From Neoscytalidium dimidiatum (taxonomy: Eukaryota; Ascomycota; Dothideomycetes; Botryosphaeriales; Botryosphaeriaceae): 64,000 nt of DNA. Each line of letters opens with the position of its first letter. Within the stretch, counting starts at the first letter, position 1. Below the pieces are notes generated by a model. The model had not been told where the DNA came from. It searched no databases and was given only the letters and a program-made list of their open reading frames with translations. Made by a program: the position numbers and the translations under genes. This document shows positions 24,853 through 35,294 of this stretch, piece after piece. Where the stretch lies: contig CM074706.1 in the NCBI GenBank assembly GCA_037367355.1, positions 992,001-1,056,000 on the forward strand. The letters are read 5' to 3'.

Positions 24853-25735
24853 GTAAAGGGAAGACCAGTGGTGTGGGTGGACGTGCTTGAAGATACCAAA
24901 TTTCAAATTCAAATGCAGTGCGAAGGGCGAAAGCATTACAGGGAACGGAAGGCATGGAAATGATATCACGAAAGAAGGTGTGCGGGCGATAATTCTGGAA
25001 CTGATTGCACATTCTCCGATAGGGCCGGAAAAATAAGCTGCAACAGAATGTGCGCTGCATCACGCATGCATGGGTTAAAGATAGCTAAATCGCAATGCAA
25101 AAGTCCGAAGGCTTGCGTGTAGACACAGGCATGAGAGCGCATCTGGTAACTGTTGCTGAAGCTTGATAAGGCGCTCGGGTCGATCAGGCAGAATCAGGCA
25201 AAAAGCTGCTGCGGGACGGACCAGGGGTGAAAGCCCACATTCCTGAGCTCGGCACGCGAAGCAAGGTAGCACGTCACCAAGCCCTCGAATCCCGTCAAGT
25301 GAAAAGCAGCCCGCGCGGCCAACGAGAACTCAGGTACGCTCTCCCGCCGTCTTTCCAGCCCTATCGTCCTTATCGACCTCCAAGAGCCGTCCCAATGCAG
25401 CGTACAGACTCCACTGATCCGCCCGTGCATCCCTCTCGCAGGGTCCGAGCTTCTTCCCTGTCACGAGTTCCCCGCCGGGGTAAGCTCTGGCGTCTTGCTT
25501 GTGACCGTCTCTGAGTCGGGTGAGGGACGGATCCCGGACTGCTCAACATCACTAGCTCATTAATCTAATTGACCTAAGAGCTTCGACGGAATAACAGCCT
25601 TCCCACCGTTCGTCCCGGAGCCTGCAGCTTCCGTTAAAGACGCCAAAAAGGTTACCGAACTAGGAACGGAAAGTAGCTACGCGACGGCGCGAGGATAAGG
25701 GCAAAAAAACAGCAGGGCCAAGCCTTGTCTAGACA
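24853..25735. other. Intergenic, DBP5 3' flank to DUF202 gene promoter
   Basis: 883 bp with no convincing ORF or RNA gene. The right end carries the 5' flank of the DUF202 gene. Confidence 0.4.
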
Positions 25736-26981
25736 ATGGCGCCATTCTGGAAACATGCATCCAAGGATGAGAGCATTACTGTCTCCTCCTCGTCCGCCGC
25801 TGGTGCCGAGTCCCATCGCCGCCCGGATTCTTCCTCGTCCTCTTCATCGTCGTCCTCCGGTTCTTCAAAGAAGAATAGGAATCGACGCAAGCAGCAACGC
25901 CAACAACAACAACAACAACCACAGCTAAACAACAACCAACAGCCCATCCCCACACCCAGCAGCTCCGCGCCCGTGCACATCTCCGCCGCCGACTTCACGC
26001 CCTCGCGCCGCTCGAGCAACCGCAGCATCAGCTTCAAGGACACCGTGTCGTACTCACCCAGTCACGGCGGCAGAGGCGACGCTATCCCAGGCGTCGCGGA
26101 GATGGAGCGCCGGTGGTCGGCCGCCAGACAGGCCTCAATTGCGGAGCGTGAGGCGGCGCACAACAGCTCCGAAGCGGCGCGGACGGCAGCAGACGGCAGC
26201 GCGGACGAGACAACGGGCATCCTGGGCGCGGACAGCAATGGAGGGCAGAGGGCGTACAATACGAATGGCCCGGCGAATGGCGGTGCTGGAGTACGCTCGG
26301 CGAGCTTGAGCAGCTATGCTTCGACCGTGAGGAGCCGGCGGAGGGCGGATGGTGCCAACGGCGCGGACGGAGCGGCGGGCGATGCGGATCTGGATGCCGA
26401 GACGAAGAGCGAGGGATGGTGGAAAAGATTGGCGGAAAAGTATGGGAGCGTCGAGTTGGATAACAAGGGCAGTGTTGCTAGAGATCATCTCGCATTGGGT
26501 ACGTTTTGTCTTTCATTTCTCACGCCTCTAAATGGGCTTCCCTATTTCTGGATCCCAGCAGGTTTACCCTCCTAAACTCTACTAAAGGAAACAAATCCCG
26601 TGCTAACACACCCCAGAACGCACTTTCCTCGCCTGGCTCCGCACATCGCTCTCCTTCGCCAGCATCGGCATCGCCGTGACGCAGCTCTTCCGCCTCAACA
26701 CATCCATCGCCGCCGGCGACGACGACCACAACGGCCAACAGCACCAGGAGCGCCTGCGCCACGTCGGCAAGCCGCTGGGCGCCACCTTCATCGCTATTTC
26801 CATCGTCATCCTCTTCATCGGCTTCCACCGCTACTTCGAGTCCCAGCACTACGTCATCCGCGGCAAGTTCCCCGCCAGCAGGGGCTCCATCGTGCTGGTC
26901 AGCGCGGTTGCTGGCGCGCTCATTGTGAGTAGCTTGGTTGTGGTCCTGGTCGTTGCGCCGCAGGCTTTCGAACGGAGGTGA
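25736..26981 (+). CDS. DUF202-domain integral membrane protein
   Basis: Two exons (25736-26498, 26617-26981) give 375 aa. The first two thirds are hydrophilic and low-complexity: poly-Ser near residue 34-45, a Gln-rich run near 55-65, then Arg/Ala-rich sequence. The C-terminal third is a DUF202 (YidH/Vtc1-like) module. It starts with [17 protein letters not shown], which forms only after splicing, and has three predicted membrane helices (about 262-285, 315-337 and 348-370) separated by short loops. DUF202 is found in the Vtc1 subunit of vacuolar polyphosphate polymerase and in unrelated small membrane proteins, so the exact role is unknown. The 118-nt intron has a TGCTAACA branch point. Assignment to the domain is firm; function is not. 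Confidence 0.85.
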
Positions 26982-27818
26982 AAATGATGAGATGTACTGT
27001 CTGTTTGCCCCCGGGGGGTTATCGGGTGGCTCGGGAAGAGGGGACCTGATTTTGCTAATTTGCCAAGGCCTTTTCTTTCACAAGTCTGTGACTACGCGCG
27101 GAGACATCGAGCCGAGCGGGAGTGACCCCCTGTCCGACGAGAATCCGGCGTCTCAATCGTAGGGCAGCATCAAGTGATGGGGAACCGGGCACTGACTGCT
27201 TCGGCGTTGTCCACTGGCAGTGCGGGAGTATTTTGAAGAGGAGCAAGAGTGCCGGAAGCTGCTTTCGCGGCCTCATCGTCTCTGCCAAACCAGTAAGCTG
27301 CGTCGATGGGAAGAGGAAAATTGATGAGTGCAGCTTAAAAAAAATCTCGTGCTTTCACCGAAACGGCCGGGAGTTGAGGGCGCTCCATCTCGTTTCCCAT
27401 GCTTCTTCTTCTCTGTTTGAATTAGTGTGCGCATTGCTCTTCTTCTCGTTCTAGCATGTAGAGCCTTGATATCAATGACAGTGTTCAACTCTGCTTGTAT
27501 CATGATACACCACCGTGCTTCATTGTGCCTGGATCCTATCTTCGAGGGCACGCCGTGCCGTCGTGACATACGGCTCAGAACTGAAAGCATATCTCAGATA
27601 GAAGTGTTCCGAGCTAGGAATTTCCCCTCAAGGCGAGTGAATAGTTTAGAAGATAAAGCATTTCATCAACGCACGTCAAGAATCTAGTCATTTTGATCCT
27701 AATACCCTTCTTTTTCAAGTTGACATGAGCCAGTCTAACGAATAAACCCCTTTTTCTTCTCACACAAGCTTAACGACACAAACTGTACAAGCCTAAAAAA
27801 AAAACAAAAAACAAAAAC
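26982..27818. other. Convergent intergenic region
   Basis: 837 bp between the 3' ends of the DUF202 gene and trpC. It is A/T-richer than its surroundings, with an A-rich run just beyond the trpC stop. It contains no gene that I can support. Confidence 0.45.
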
Positions 27819-30201
27819 CTACGCCACCCCCTTCGCCGCCTCCACAAACGCCCTAATCCTGCCCAAGTCCTGCTTGCCATCCACCTCGACCCCACTGCTC
27901 ACGTCAACGCCGACGACGCGCCCGCCCAGCTCGCCCAGCTCGCTCACCGCCTCGGTCACGTTCTCCGGGCCCAAGCCGCCCGCCAGCAGGACCCTCAGGC
28001 CCGGATCCCTCTCCAGCGTGTCCCTGACCTCGCTGAGGTCGAGCTTCTGGCCGGACCCGCCGGCGCCCGAGTCGAGCAGGGGCAGGGCGTGGAAGCCCCG
28101 GCGCGCGAGGCCGGGCTGGCCGGGCTTGAAGGCGCGGAGGACGGGGACGGGGACGAGGCGGGCCCACTCGACGGGCTCGTCGCCGTGCAGCTGGACGACG
28201 TCGAGGCCGAGCGCGCGCTGCTGCGCGAGGACGTGGGCGAGGGGTTGATTGCGGAAGACGCCGACGAGGAGGGCGCGGTCCGGGCGCGCGAGGTGGTGCG
28301 CGGAGGCGTGGGCGAAGAAGTCGGTTGCGGCGTTGGGGATGGTTGGTGAGGAGGGAGTGGTGGTGGTGGTGATATTCTTGTGCGGCTTGGGCGTGCTGTG
28401 GACGACGCGGGATATCTCGAGGGCGGTCTCGTTCGAGACGCAGCGCGTGCGGCCTTGCACGAGGATGATGCCGATGAGGTCAGCGCCGGCTTCGATGGCC
28501 GCCTTCGCGGCCTCTGCGGACCGCGTGCCGCAGATCTTCACCAGGGGCGCTGCCCTGGGGGTCGTCTCTACAGCCTCTCCGGAGCCGCCGAGGAGCTGAG
28601 AGATGAATTGTGCGGTATTTGAAGCTCTCATGAGGGCCTCTCCCACAAGAACAGCGCCAACGCCGTTCTTCTCGTAGGGCTCGACGTCTTTAGGGCCGGA
28701 GATGCCGCTGAGAGCGCAGACGACCGTTTCCTTGGGCACGATGTCCATTAGCCTGCTGGTCGTCTCCAGGTCGACCTCAAAATTGGTGAGGTTGCGGTTG
28801 TTTACGCCAATGACCTTCGCGCCCAGATTGACAGCGATATGCATCTCTTCGGCAGTGTTAACCTCAACCAGAGGCTCCATTCCAAGAGACTGGGAATAAA
28901 TATACAGCCTCTTGAGAGTGGCCTCGTCCAGCATCTTGACGATAAGCAAGACGGTGTCCGCCCCAGCCAGTCTAGCTTCAAGAATCTGATACTCATCGAA
29001 GACAAATTCCTTGCGCAGGATAGCCGGACGGTTCGGCATGCCCTCTAGGGCTTGGCGGACGAGTTTAAGATCATCAATGCTTCCCTTGAACCATTCTGGC
29101 TCCGTAAGGACAGAGATGACACTGGCGCCCGCGAGCGCGTAGGTGCGAGCTTGCTGAGGCGCACAAGTAGAGAGAGAAATGATTCCCTTCGAAGGCGAGG
29201 CCCGCTTAATCTCCGCCATCAGCGACAGACGATATGGCGACTGCTTGAGACGATCCGGGAAAGAGATGAGCGGCGGAGCGATGTCCATGTCGTACGCAGC
29301 CTGAAGGTCCACGGGCCGTTGAGAAGGGATCTGCTTCTGCGCCGCAACAGCCGCGCGGCGGTGGTCGAAGATTTTCTCGAGTATGGAGGTCTTTTTGTCC
29401 ACAGCAACGGCACCGCTGCTTCCATTGGTAGCAACCGGCTGAGCCTTGGAGAGCCGCTCGTTCTCAGTCCAAGTGCCGCCCTGCATCTTCAAGAAATTCT
29501 TGATCATCAGGCGGCCCTCCTCGGTCAAGATACTCTCCGGGTGGTATTGCACACCCTCAATGACATACTCCTTATGCCTCACGCCCATTATTATACCCTT
29601 TCCACCATCCGGCCCACTTGCGATCCAAGAAGAAACCTCGAGGCACTCGGGAAGCGTGGGGTGCGTGCCAGCCAGGGAGTGGTATCGCGTGACAGGCACA
29701 TCTTGCGGGACGTTTGCGTATACGCCCTTGCCATCGTGACGCAGCGGCGAAGTCTTGCCGTGTAGAATCTCACCGGTCACGTCAACGCGACCGCCGAAGA
29801 CGGAGTATATGCATTGCCTGAACGCACGAGGATCATTAGCGGAGGGCTTCTGCGCGCGACGACGCGACCGCGGGGACGACGCACTCTCCCATGCACACTC
29901 CAAGGATCGGAATCTTGCCAGCGAAGTGTTTGATGGCGTCCCTGCTTATGCCAGAGTCTGTCTCGGGGTGGCCGGGTCCCGGGCTGACGACGAGCTGGGT
30001 AGGCTTCTTCGCGATGAGCTCGTCGATGGTAATCTCGTCATTGCGGAAGACGGTGACATTGGCGCCCTCGAGGACGAGGTACTGGTAGACGTTCCAGGTG
30101 AAGGAGTCGTAGTTGTCTATGAGGATGAGATTCCTGGCCGTCTCGAGCGGTGGCGCCGCGGCGGGGTGGTGCGGGGAGTGGTCGATAAGATCTGCAGCCA
30201 T
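27819..30201 (-). CDS. trpC: Trifunctional tryptophan biosynthesis protein TrpC
   Basis: Two exons (30201-29885, 29817-27819) give 771 aa, matching the fungal trifunctional enzyme. Residues about 23-225 are the glutamine amidotransferase half of anthranilate synthase, with nucleophile Cys103 in GVCMGEQCIY and the His/Glu pair in QYHPESIL. Residues about 255-510 are indole-3-glycerol-phosphate synthase ([23 protein letters not shown]). Residues about 535-771 are phosphoribosylanthranilate isomerase ([27 protein letters not shown]). The 67-nt intron falls right after the nucleophile motif. The ATG at 30201 is the first in frame. A Thr/Pro-rich insertion (about residue 597-612) lies inside the isomerase domain. 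The 3' third is unusually GC-rich, which produces long spurious frames on the opposite strand. The protein works with TrpE-type component I, which is not in this window. Confidence 0.96.
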
Positions 30202-30908
30202 TATTGCTTCTGGATGCACGAAAGCTGGGTCAGGCTTCGTGGAGGACGGTCGCCCAGGTATAGACGGCAGGTATGGAGCTCTGGCAGCGCAGCCGTCTGG
30301 CAGTTTGTGCGGCAGCGGCTTGAGTCACAGTGTAAGCATGCATGTCCGCATGGAACTTTTGTTCTACTCTCCCCGCCGCTCCGGGCAATCTCCGCTGGCC
30401 ACCGCCTTTGTGCTCACCAAACAATGCAGATTCCACACCTGCTTGAGCAACGATTTTTTCTAAACGTCTCTATCGATAGGCCAGTGCACATCAACCTTCT
30501 CTGATGGCCTTCGTCGCGTCCCAAAGCGAGACTGCTACGCAAACGCTCGCAAGATTCGGAATACTCCCGTTCGTCAATTTATAGAATCGATTGGTGGCGG
30601 CATCCCCCACCAACTACAATTGCTTGACACACCCTTACCGCCAAGTGCGCGAAACCGACGAGTGCATAGGGAAAGTAAGATGTCAATGCATGAATAGTAA
30701 TCGTTTCATAGTCACATTAGGGTCCGCTTCGAAACAGCAGGCATGGGCCACCGTATGGCCTGTCATGAATATAGAAATGGTATCTTCATCCAAATTCTCA
30801 ACTTCACAAACGTCATTCCCTCAACCACAGCACACGGTAGGATCCTCTTGTATTTCCCTATATTTAAAAGTCAGTAATCATGATTGCCGGCAGAAAGTTG
30901 GGTCAATC
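30202..30908. other. trpC promoter and copper transporter 3' flank
   Basis: 707 bp, gene-free. The part next to trpC carries the cross-pathway control site listed separately. Confidence 0.45.
30321..30327. promoter_or_regulatory. Cross-pathway control element (TGAGTCA) upstream of trpC
   Basis: A perfect TGAGTCA lies 120 bp upstream of the trpC start codon. TGA(C/G)TCA is the binding site of Gcn4/CpcA/CPC1, which induces amino-acid synthesis genes during starvation; fungal trp genes are classic targets. Binding is inferred from the motif and its position. Confidence 0.6.
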
Positions 30909-31891
30909 TTACATCCCGTTGCCACCCATGGCAACTTCCACGCTCTCCCACGAGAAGATAAACGCGCCGATGAACGCGCCAATGAAGATGCAGATGATCA
31001 GATACCCGTTGTAGTACATGGCAAGCAACATGACGAAGTAGGCAAGGGCGAATTGCAGCATGTGGAGCAGGGCCCTGATGGCTTGCTGCATGACATTCGG
31101 CCTGAACCTCGTAGTTCTCCTTACGGGAAAGGCAGCGACTCTAGCAGCGGTCGTCACAGTAGCGGCGGGCTTGGGAGGGTCGTTCTTCTCGCTCTCGATA
31201 GAATCGGCGCCGTCGCAGCAATTTGTTTGGGCCGGTGCGGAAGATGCAGATGCTCTTTGCGGTGTAGAGCTGCCAGAAGAAGAGGTTTCTGCGAAAATAG
31301 CGCGCTGGTATTGCCTCAGAAGTAGACGGTCGTACTCTTTTGCGGTTCGCCGGAGGAACTCCAGAAGCATAACCATCAATATCACGCCGATGCAGGAGCC
31401 GGCAAACATGCCGCGGGATGTAATATGCCATGATTCTGCGAGGAAACCTGGTGGATTGCGTTAGAACTTTCCATCCGATCTGGAATTGATCCCTCTGTGT
31501 AGTCGTTGTTTTCCCCTCCTCTTTCTGATATCCGCTGGGCGAGCTCCCAGACGGTCCACGAAGACATCCCCAACAACTTGCACTCGGGACGAATGAAAGT
31601 GCATCCACGTACAAGCATCAATTGTGTACCAGTTCCACAGCATCTACATGATGTCAGAATGTTTCAAACTCATGGCATAGATCTCTTTCGGAGAACATGA
31701 TGTGTACGGCAAAAGGGGCGCCTTACCGAAACTTTGCAGTCTCCGCTCCCCATGTCCATCGACGACATGTCCATCCCGGCCATAGAACTGCTCGAGGCCG
31801 TAGCAGCGGCGGCAGTCCCTGTCGATGACATAGCCATAGTCATTGACGATGTCGCCGACATCGACATGCCCGACATCGAGCTCATATCCAT
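30909..31891 (-). CDS. Ctr-family copper transporter
   Basis: Three exons (31891-31727, 31643-31613, 31447-30909) encode 244 aa. The N-terminus is a Met-rich copper-binding tail (MDMSSMSGMSM and MAGMDMSSMDMG). TM1 follows [20 protein letters not shown] (GMFAGSCIGVILMVMLLEFL), then a Ser/Ala-rich cytosolic loop of about 60 aa. TM2 carries the MxxxM pore motif (MLLAM) and TM3 the GxxxG packing motif (GAFIG). Ctr proteins form trimers that import Cu(I) across the plasma or vacuolar membrane. The middle exon is only 31 nt and encodes the WNWYT motif, so it is easily missed. An in-frame stop shortly before the ATG fixes the start. Which membrane it serves cannot be read from sequence. Confidence 0.9.
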
Positions 31892-32934
31892 TCTCGGTCG
31901 GCGGCGCAGGGATTAGGGTATCAGGTTCAAGCGCCGACAAGGGATCCAGAGGCGAGTAGAGGCCGAGGGAGGAATGGACAGGTAAGACGCGGCGGCACGC
32001 ACGAGCAAAATATGTAAGTAGAGGTTGCGGCGGATGGCATTTAAAGGTGGGCGTCGTGGTTGGACGGCCGGTCACCCTTGGCGCACACCCCAGATGGAGA
32101 ACGTCTGCGTGGGTTTGAGCAAGTTTAAGAAACAGCGGGACGGGGCTTTCGCGACGGCCCTCTCTGCGCGACGGCGCCACTGAACAGCTCCCGCGACTGA
32201 CATATAAATTGCTCATCTGCCGGCCCTGCCATCTCTCCGTCCATCTTCGGGTGATCTGCCCGCTCGCTGTTCCGTTGGGTGTGCGCAGGAATGCGGCGGA
32301 AAAGTGGTGAGGCGGAAATCTGCTCAACCGGCGACCCTGCAAGATCGCCTGACTCGGCCAGAATACAACACTTGGCAAACCCGGTCCCGCCGCTACACCG
32401 AACCCGTCCGCTCCGCAATTCGGCTGCTGGTGGGTGGGGCTTAACTGATCCGGCAACCGTTGCCGCGTGCGAGGTAGCGAGATGACCAGGGATTCGTCGG
32501 GTATGTGTTTGCGACACTATGATCTCTATTGTGTATGCCCGTACAACGCCTGCTCTACAAAGTGGGGTATGAAAGTCTACATATCTTCTCCTGAATGGAA
32601 CCGTCTCTCCAAGCTTTGATGTATGTACAGTGGCCGGCAAAAGATGTTGCCCTTCACTCTCTGATGTAGGAGCATGGCCTTAAAGCTGTTGCAACAGCAA
32701 GGCTAGTGTACCTAACAGAGCTGGAATGGAGTCGAGTTGGTTATCCTAATGGATGTTTTGCCGAAATAGACGGACTTGTACCACCGGAAAACTCCTGCCA
32801 CTCCATGTCACTTGCTGTATATCGAGAAGTATTTCTTCTACCGCCTGCCGTGGGCACTGTACTGCCCGTCGCATTTGACCACTGGTTTAAAGACGCCAGT
32901 GCAATGAAAATGTATGCCTCTCTTCTTCGAAAGT
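31892..32934. other. Copper transporter promoter and flank
   Basis: 1,043 bp without a gene. The half near 31.9-32.3 kb is the transporter promoter. The rest is the 3' flank of the secreted-protein gene. Confidence 0.4.
32003..32009 (-). promoter_or_regulatory. Mac1-like copper response element
   Basis: Read toward the transporter, the sequence is TTTGCTC, about 112 bp upstream of its start codon. It matches the core of the yeast Mac1 copper-starvation element TTTGC(T/G)CA except for the last base. A weaker match (CTTGCTCA) lies near 32118. A single imperfect site is only suggestive. Confidence 0.35.
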
Positions 32935-34731
32935 TTACCACCTCGGACCGTAGTGCTCTGGATAAGGGGGCGGCGGAAGATCGCCGTACGGTGGTGGAGG
33001 ATAAGGGCCGTAGGGAGGTGGTGGCGGATACTTGTCCTCTGTCTCTCCTTTGTTCCTTGGCGGGCGAGGTCCACCCCAACCACCCCAGTATGAGTCGTTC
33101 CTGTTGCTCGGAAGACTACTCTGACATTGAGGGTTTTCGTAATCTTGTTTACGGCCGGCAGGCCAGATGGGAATGTAGCAAACCTCCTCAGCATTGCAGC
33201 CGCGACAGCGCTTCCATGTCGTCCACTGCAGATACGAGCTTAGGTCCTTGACTGCGGACTTGGCGCTGTCAAGGCTGGTGGCGTTGGACAGGTTTACAAG
33301 AGTGCTGCAAATGGTAGTGGTGACATTGTAGATAGCTTGCGCAGCGATAGGAGCGGCGGACAACGACTCCGGACAGGATACCGGCAGGTACTGTGTAGCG
33401 CAACGTTCAGTCTCGACAGCGCTGTTCCGATCACTGTAGTCGATGTACGGTGTGACGAGCGCTTCTGCTTCTGCGCGGATAGTATCGAGATCAGTCATCG
33501 AAGCAAGCCACTCAAGCCGTTCCGAGTAACGTTTGACGACCAAGTCCGCAATTGCCTGCCAATCCGTAGAGATGATAGTCTTGTCATATGCCGGGGAAGG
33601 CCGAGACATGACAAGCTTGGTCACATCGTTATGCATCAGCGACAACGTCTCGTTCGAGATGTTGGTCAACCGCGGCAGAGATTCACCGTTGAATAGGTCA
33701 ACGTCGTAAGTGAAAGCAGTGACGAAGTCGTCGTAGTCGACAGTGACACGATCTCCGCCGATGCCGTCGAAACGATTTGCTACAGCACGGTAGTAAGTCA
33801 GATCGCCGAATCCCCCTGGAGGCCACCGCTCGTTGGAGCTTCGTCCCTTCGTCTGAGTAATGCGGTCGACATCCAGGTGCTTCTCAAAGTCGCAGAGTAT
33901 GATCTCGAAGCCCATTTCCATGCGCAAGAATCCGTCAACGCGGTTGCCCCACTCATCGCGGGTCAGGTTGCAAAGAGCTTGACCACGCTCGAAGTCCCAC
34001 ATGAAGGAGTTGTACTCGTTCGGATCGACCTGAAGTAGCACGGCATCGGTGGAGTCGAGCGTTCCTTTCTGTGTCTTGCCCGCCGACATGCCGTCGATGT
34101 AGAGCAGCGACAACGTGTGTTTTGTGCGGTAAGTGTGTAGGTATCCTCCGGCATTGTCGTCGTTCCTGGTCTTCACCCCTCTCCTGTCCATTGGCTGCTG
34201 TCGGTCAGCTCCGTGGTGCTTCTCCCATCCTGGGCGCTCCCAGTCCGGATGGTACTCATCACCCGGAGGCGAATTCCCCCATTCATGATGTCCCTTGCTC
34301 TTGCTTGCTTCTGCTCCAGGAGGACCGGGTGGTGGGAGTTGTCCGGGAGGACCGCGACCAGGAGGACCGCCGCCTGGACCGCCGCGTCCAGGGCCTCTGC
34401 CTTTCCCTGGAGGAGTGCCATGGGGTCTCGCGAAGACTAGAGCATGTTCGGGCTCAAAAGCCAGCCATTCCATGCCCTTCACGGATTCATTGCTGGACCT
34501 GCCATGGTAGAACTGGGTTCCTTCGGGAACAGAGGCCAGGAAGAAGGACATGCCATTGTGATTCAAGGAGGAGCCCCACTGGCGCATAGATGAGTGTATG
34601 GCATTGAAGACATGGTTGGCGTTACGCAGGGGTTCCGAAGGTTGCCTGCTAAAATCGGCTTCGGCGAGAGCGATTTCGAAGGCCGCGCTTGCAGCGAGCC
34701 CAGAAAACAAAGAGAAGCTGGAGAGACGCAT
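32935..34731 (-). CDS. Conserved secreted protein of unknown function
   Basis: A single-exon gene of 598 aa starting at the ATG that opens a signal peptide (MRLSSFSLFSGLAASAAFEIA). It then contains WGSSLNHNGMSFFLASVPEG, an FYHGRSSNESVKGMEWLAFEPEHA block, a Gly/Pro-rich collagen-like linker (about 108-145), and a conserved core (about 200-480) with several N-glycosylation sequons (NLT, NIS, NET, NVT). The C-terminal part is Cys-rich (WKRCRGCNAEEVCYIPIW) and ends in a Pro/Tyr-rich tail of repeated PPPPY units. I recognise it as a conserved hypothetical of filamentous ascomycetes. Signal peptide, sequons and cysteines point to the cell surface or wall. No catalytic motif is evident and no function should be assigned. 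Confidence 0.8.
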   Translation of the reverse strand: MRLSSFSLFSGLAASAAFEIALAEADFSRQPSEPLRNANHVFNAIHSSMRQWGSSLNHNGMSFFLASVPEGTQFYHGRSSNESVKGMEWLAFEPEHALVFARPHGTPPGKGRGPGRGGPGGGPPGRGPPGQLPPPGPPGAEASKSKGHHEWGNSPPGDEYHPDWERPGWEKHHGADRQQPMDRRGVKTRNDDNAGGYLHTYRTKHTLSLLYIDGMSAGKTQKGTLDSTDAVLLQVDPNEYNSFMWDFERGQALCNLTRDEWGNRVDGFLRMEMGFEIILCDFEKHLDVDRITQTKGRSSNERWPPGGFGDLTYYRAVANRFDGIGGDRVTVDYDDFVTAFTYDVDLFNGESLPRLTNISNETLSLMHNDVTKLVMSRPSPAYDKTIISTDWQAIADLVVKRYSERLEWLASMTDLDTIRAEAEALVTPYIDYSDRNSAVETERCATQYLPVSCPESLSAAPIAAQAIYNVTTTICSTLVNLSNATSLDSAKSAVKDLSSYLQWTTWKRCRGCNAEEVCYIPIWPAGRKQDYENPQCQSSLPSNRNDSYWGGWGGPRPPRNKGETEDKYPPPPPYGPYPPPPYGDLPPPPYPEHYGPRW

Positions 34732-35294
34732 GACGGGCAAAGCGGGTGCGCACGCCAGCGGAGGAGGGAGGCTAGGTGAATTCAAAGGCAAGAAGAAGGC
34801 TCAAGGCAGCAATAGGAGAAGCAAAGCGCAGAGGAAATATTTGATAATCTTATCAGCATCGCGGCTAGGATGAGCATCAGGTCGTTTTCGCATGGCGCAG
34901 CCCGCCTCCATTGGCCTGTGTGACCGGCAGCTATCTGCCGCGTACGCTTCGCTGTGCGACGCGTCATCTTTTAGCTCGCAAAGGGAAACGTGGGATCGCT
35001 CCTCGCCTGGTGAGCTCGGAGATCAAGGCGCCGGTCGCGGAGTGGTCGGTCGAAGGTCACAGGTGCAGCGCGTACGCTAGACTCGCTGCGCCAGCTCCAG
35101 GGTGACAGCAGGGTGACAGCAGGCCATGCAGCCGGCCGAGCGGCAGGGATGCGGGCGGGACGGACAGCGAATAGCAATCACGTGCATCAGAGAACCTTCG
35201 CCGCGGGTCTCACGCGTCTCCGCAACACGTCGCGACACGCCTGTAATCCCGTCGTCAATCTCGCACTACTGCGCCGTCGGCCTCAGATCCCATT
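34732..35294. promoter_or_regulatory. Divergent promoter with two MCB sites
   Basis: 563 bp separate the start codons of the secreted protein and MBP1. ACGCGT occurs at 34959-34964 and at 35212-35217; the second is 78 bp from the MBP1 ATG. This is the MBF binding core, so autoregulation of MBP1 is plausible (inference). Three tandem GGGTGACAGCA-like segments lie near 35097-35122. Confidence 0.4.

Noticed and set aside
27874..28349. Long frames opposite the trpC 3' end
   Set aside because: They arise from high GC content opposite the isomerase domain, whose motifs are unambiguous.
32706..33251. Plus-strand frame of 181 codons
   Set aside because: It lies mostly antisense to the conserved secreted-protein gene, whose frame is far longer and carries clear features.
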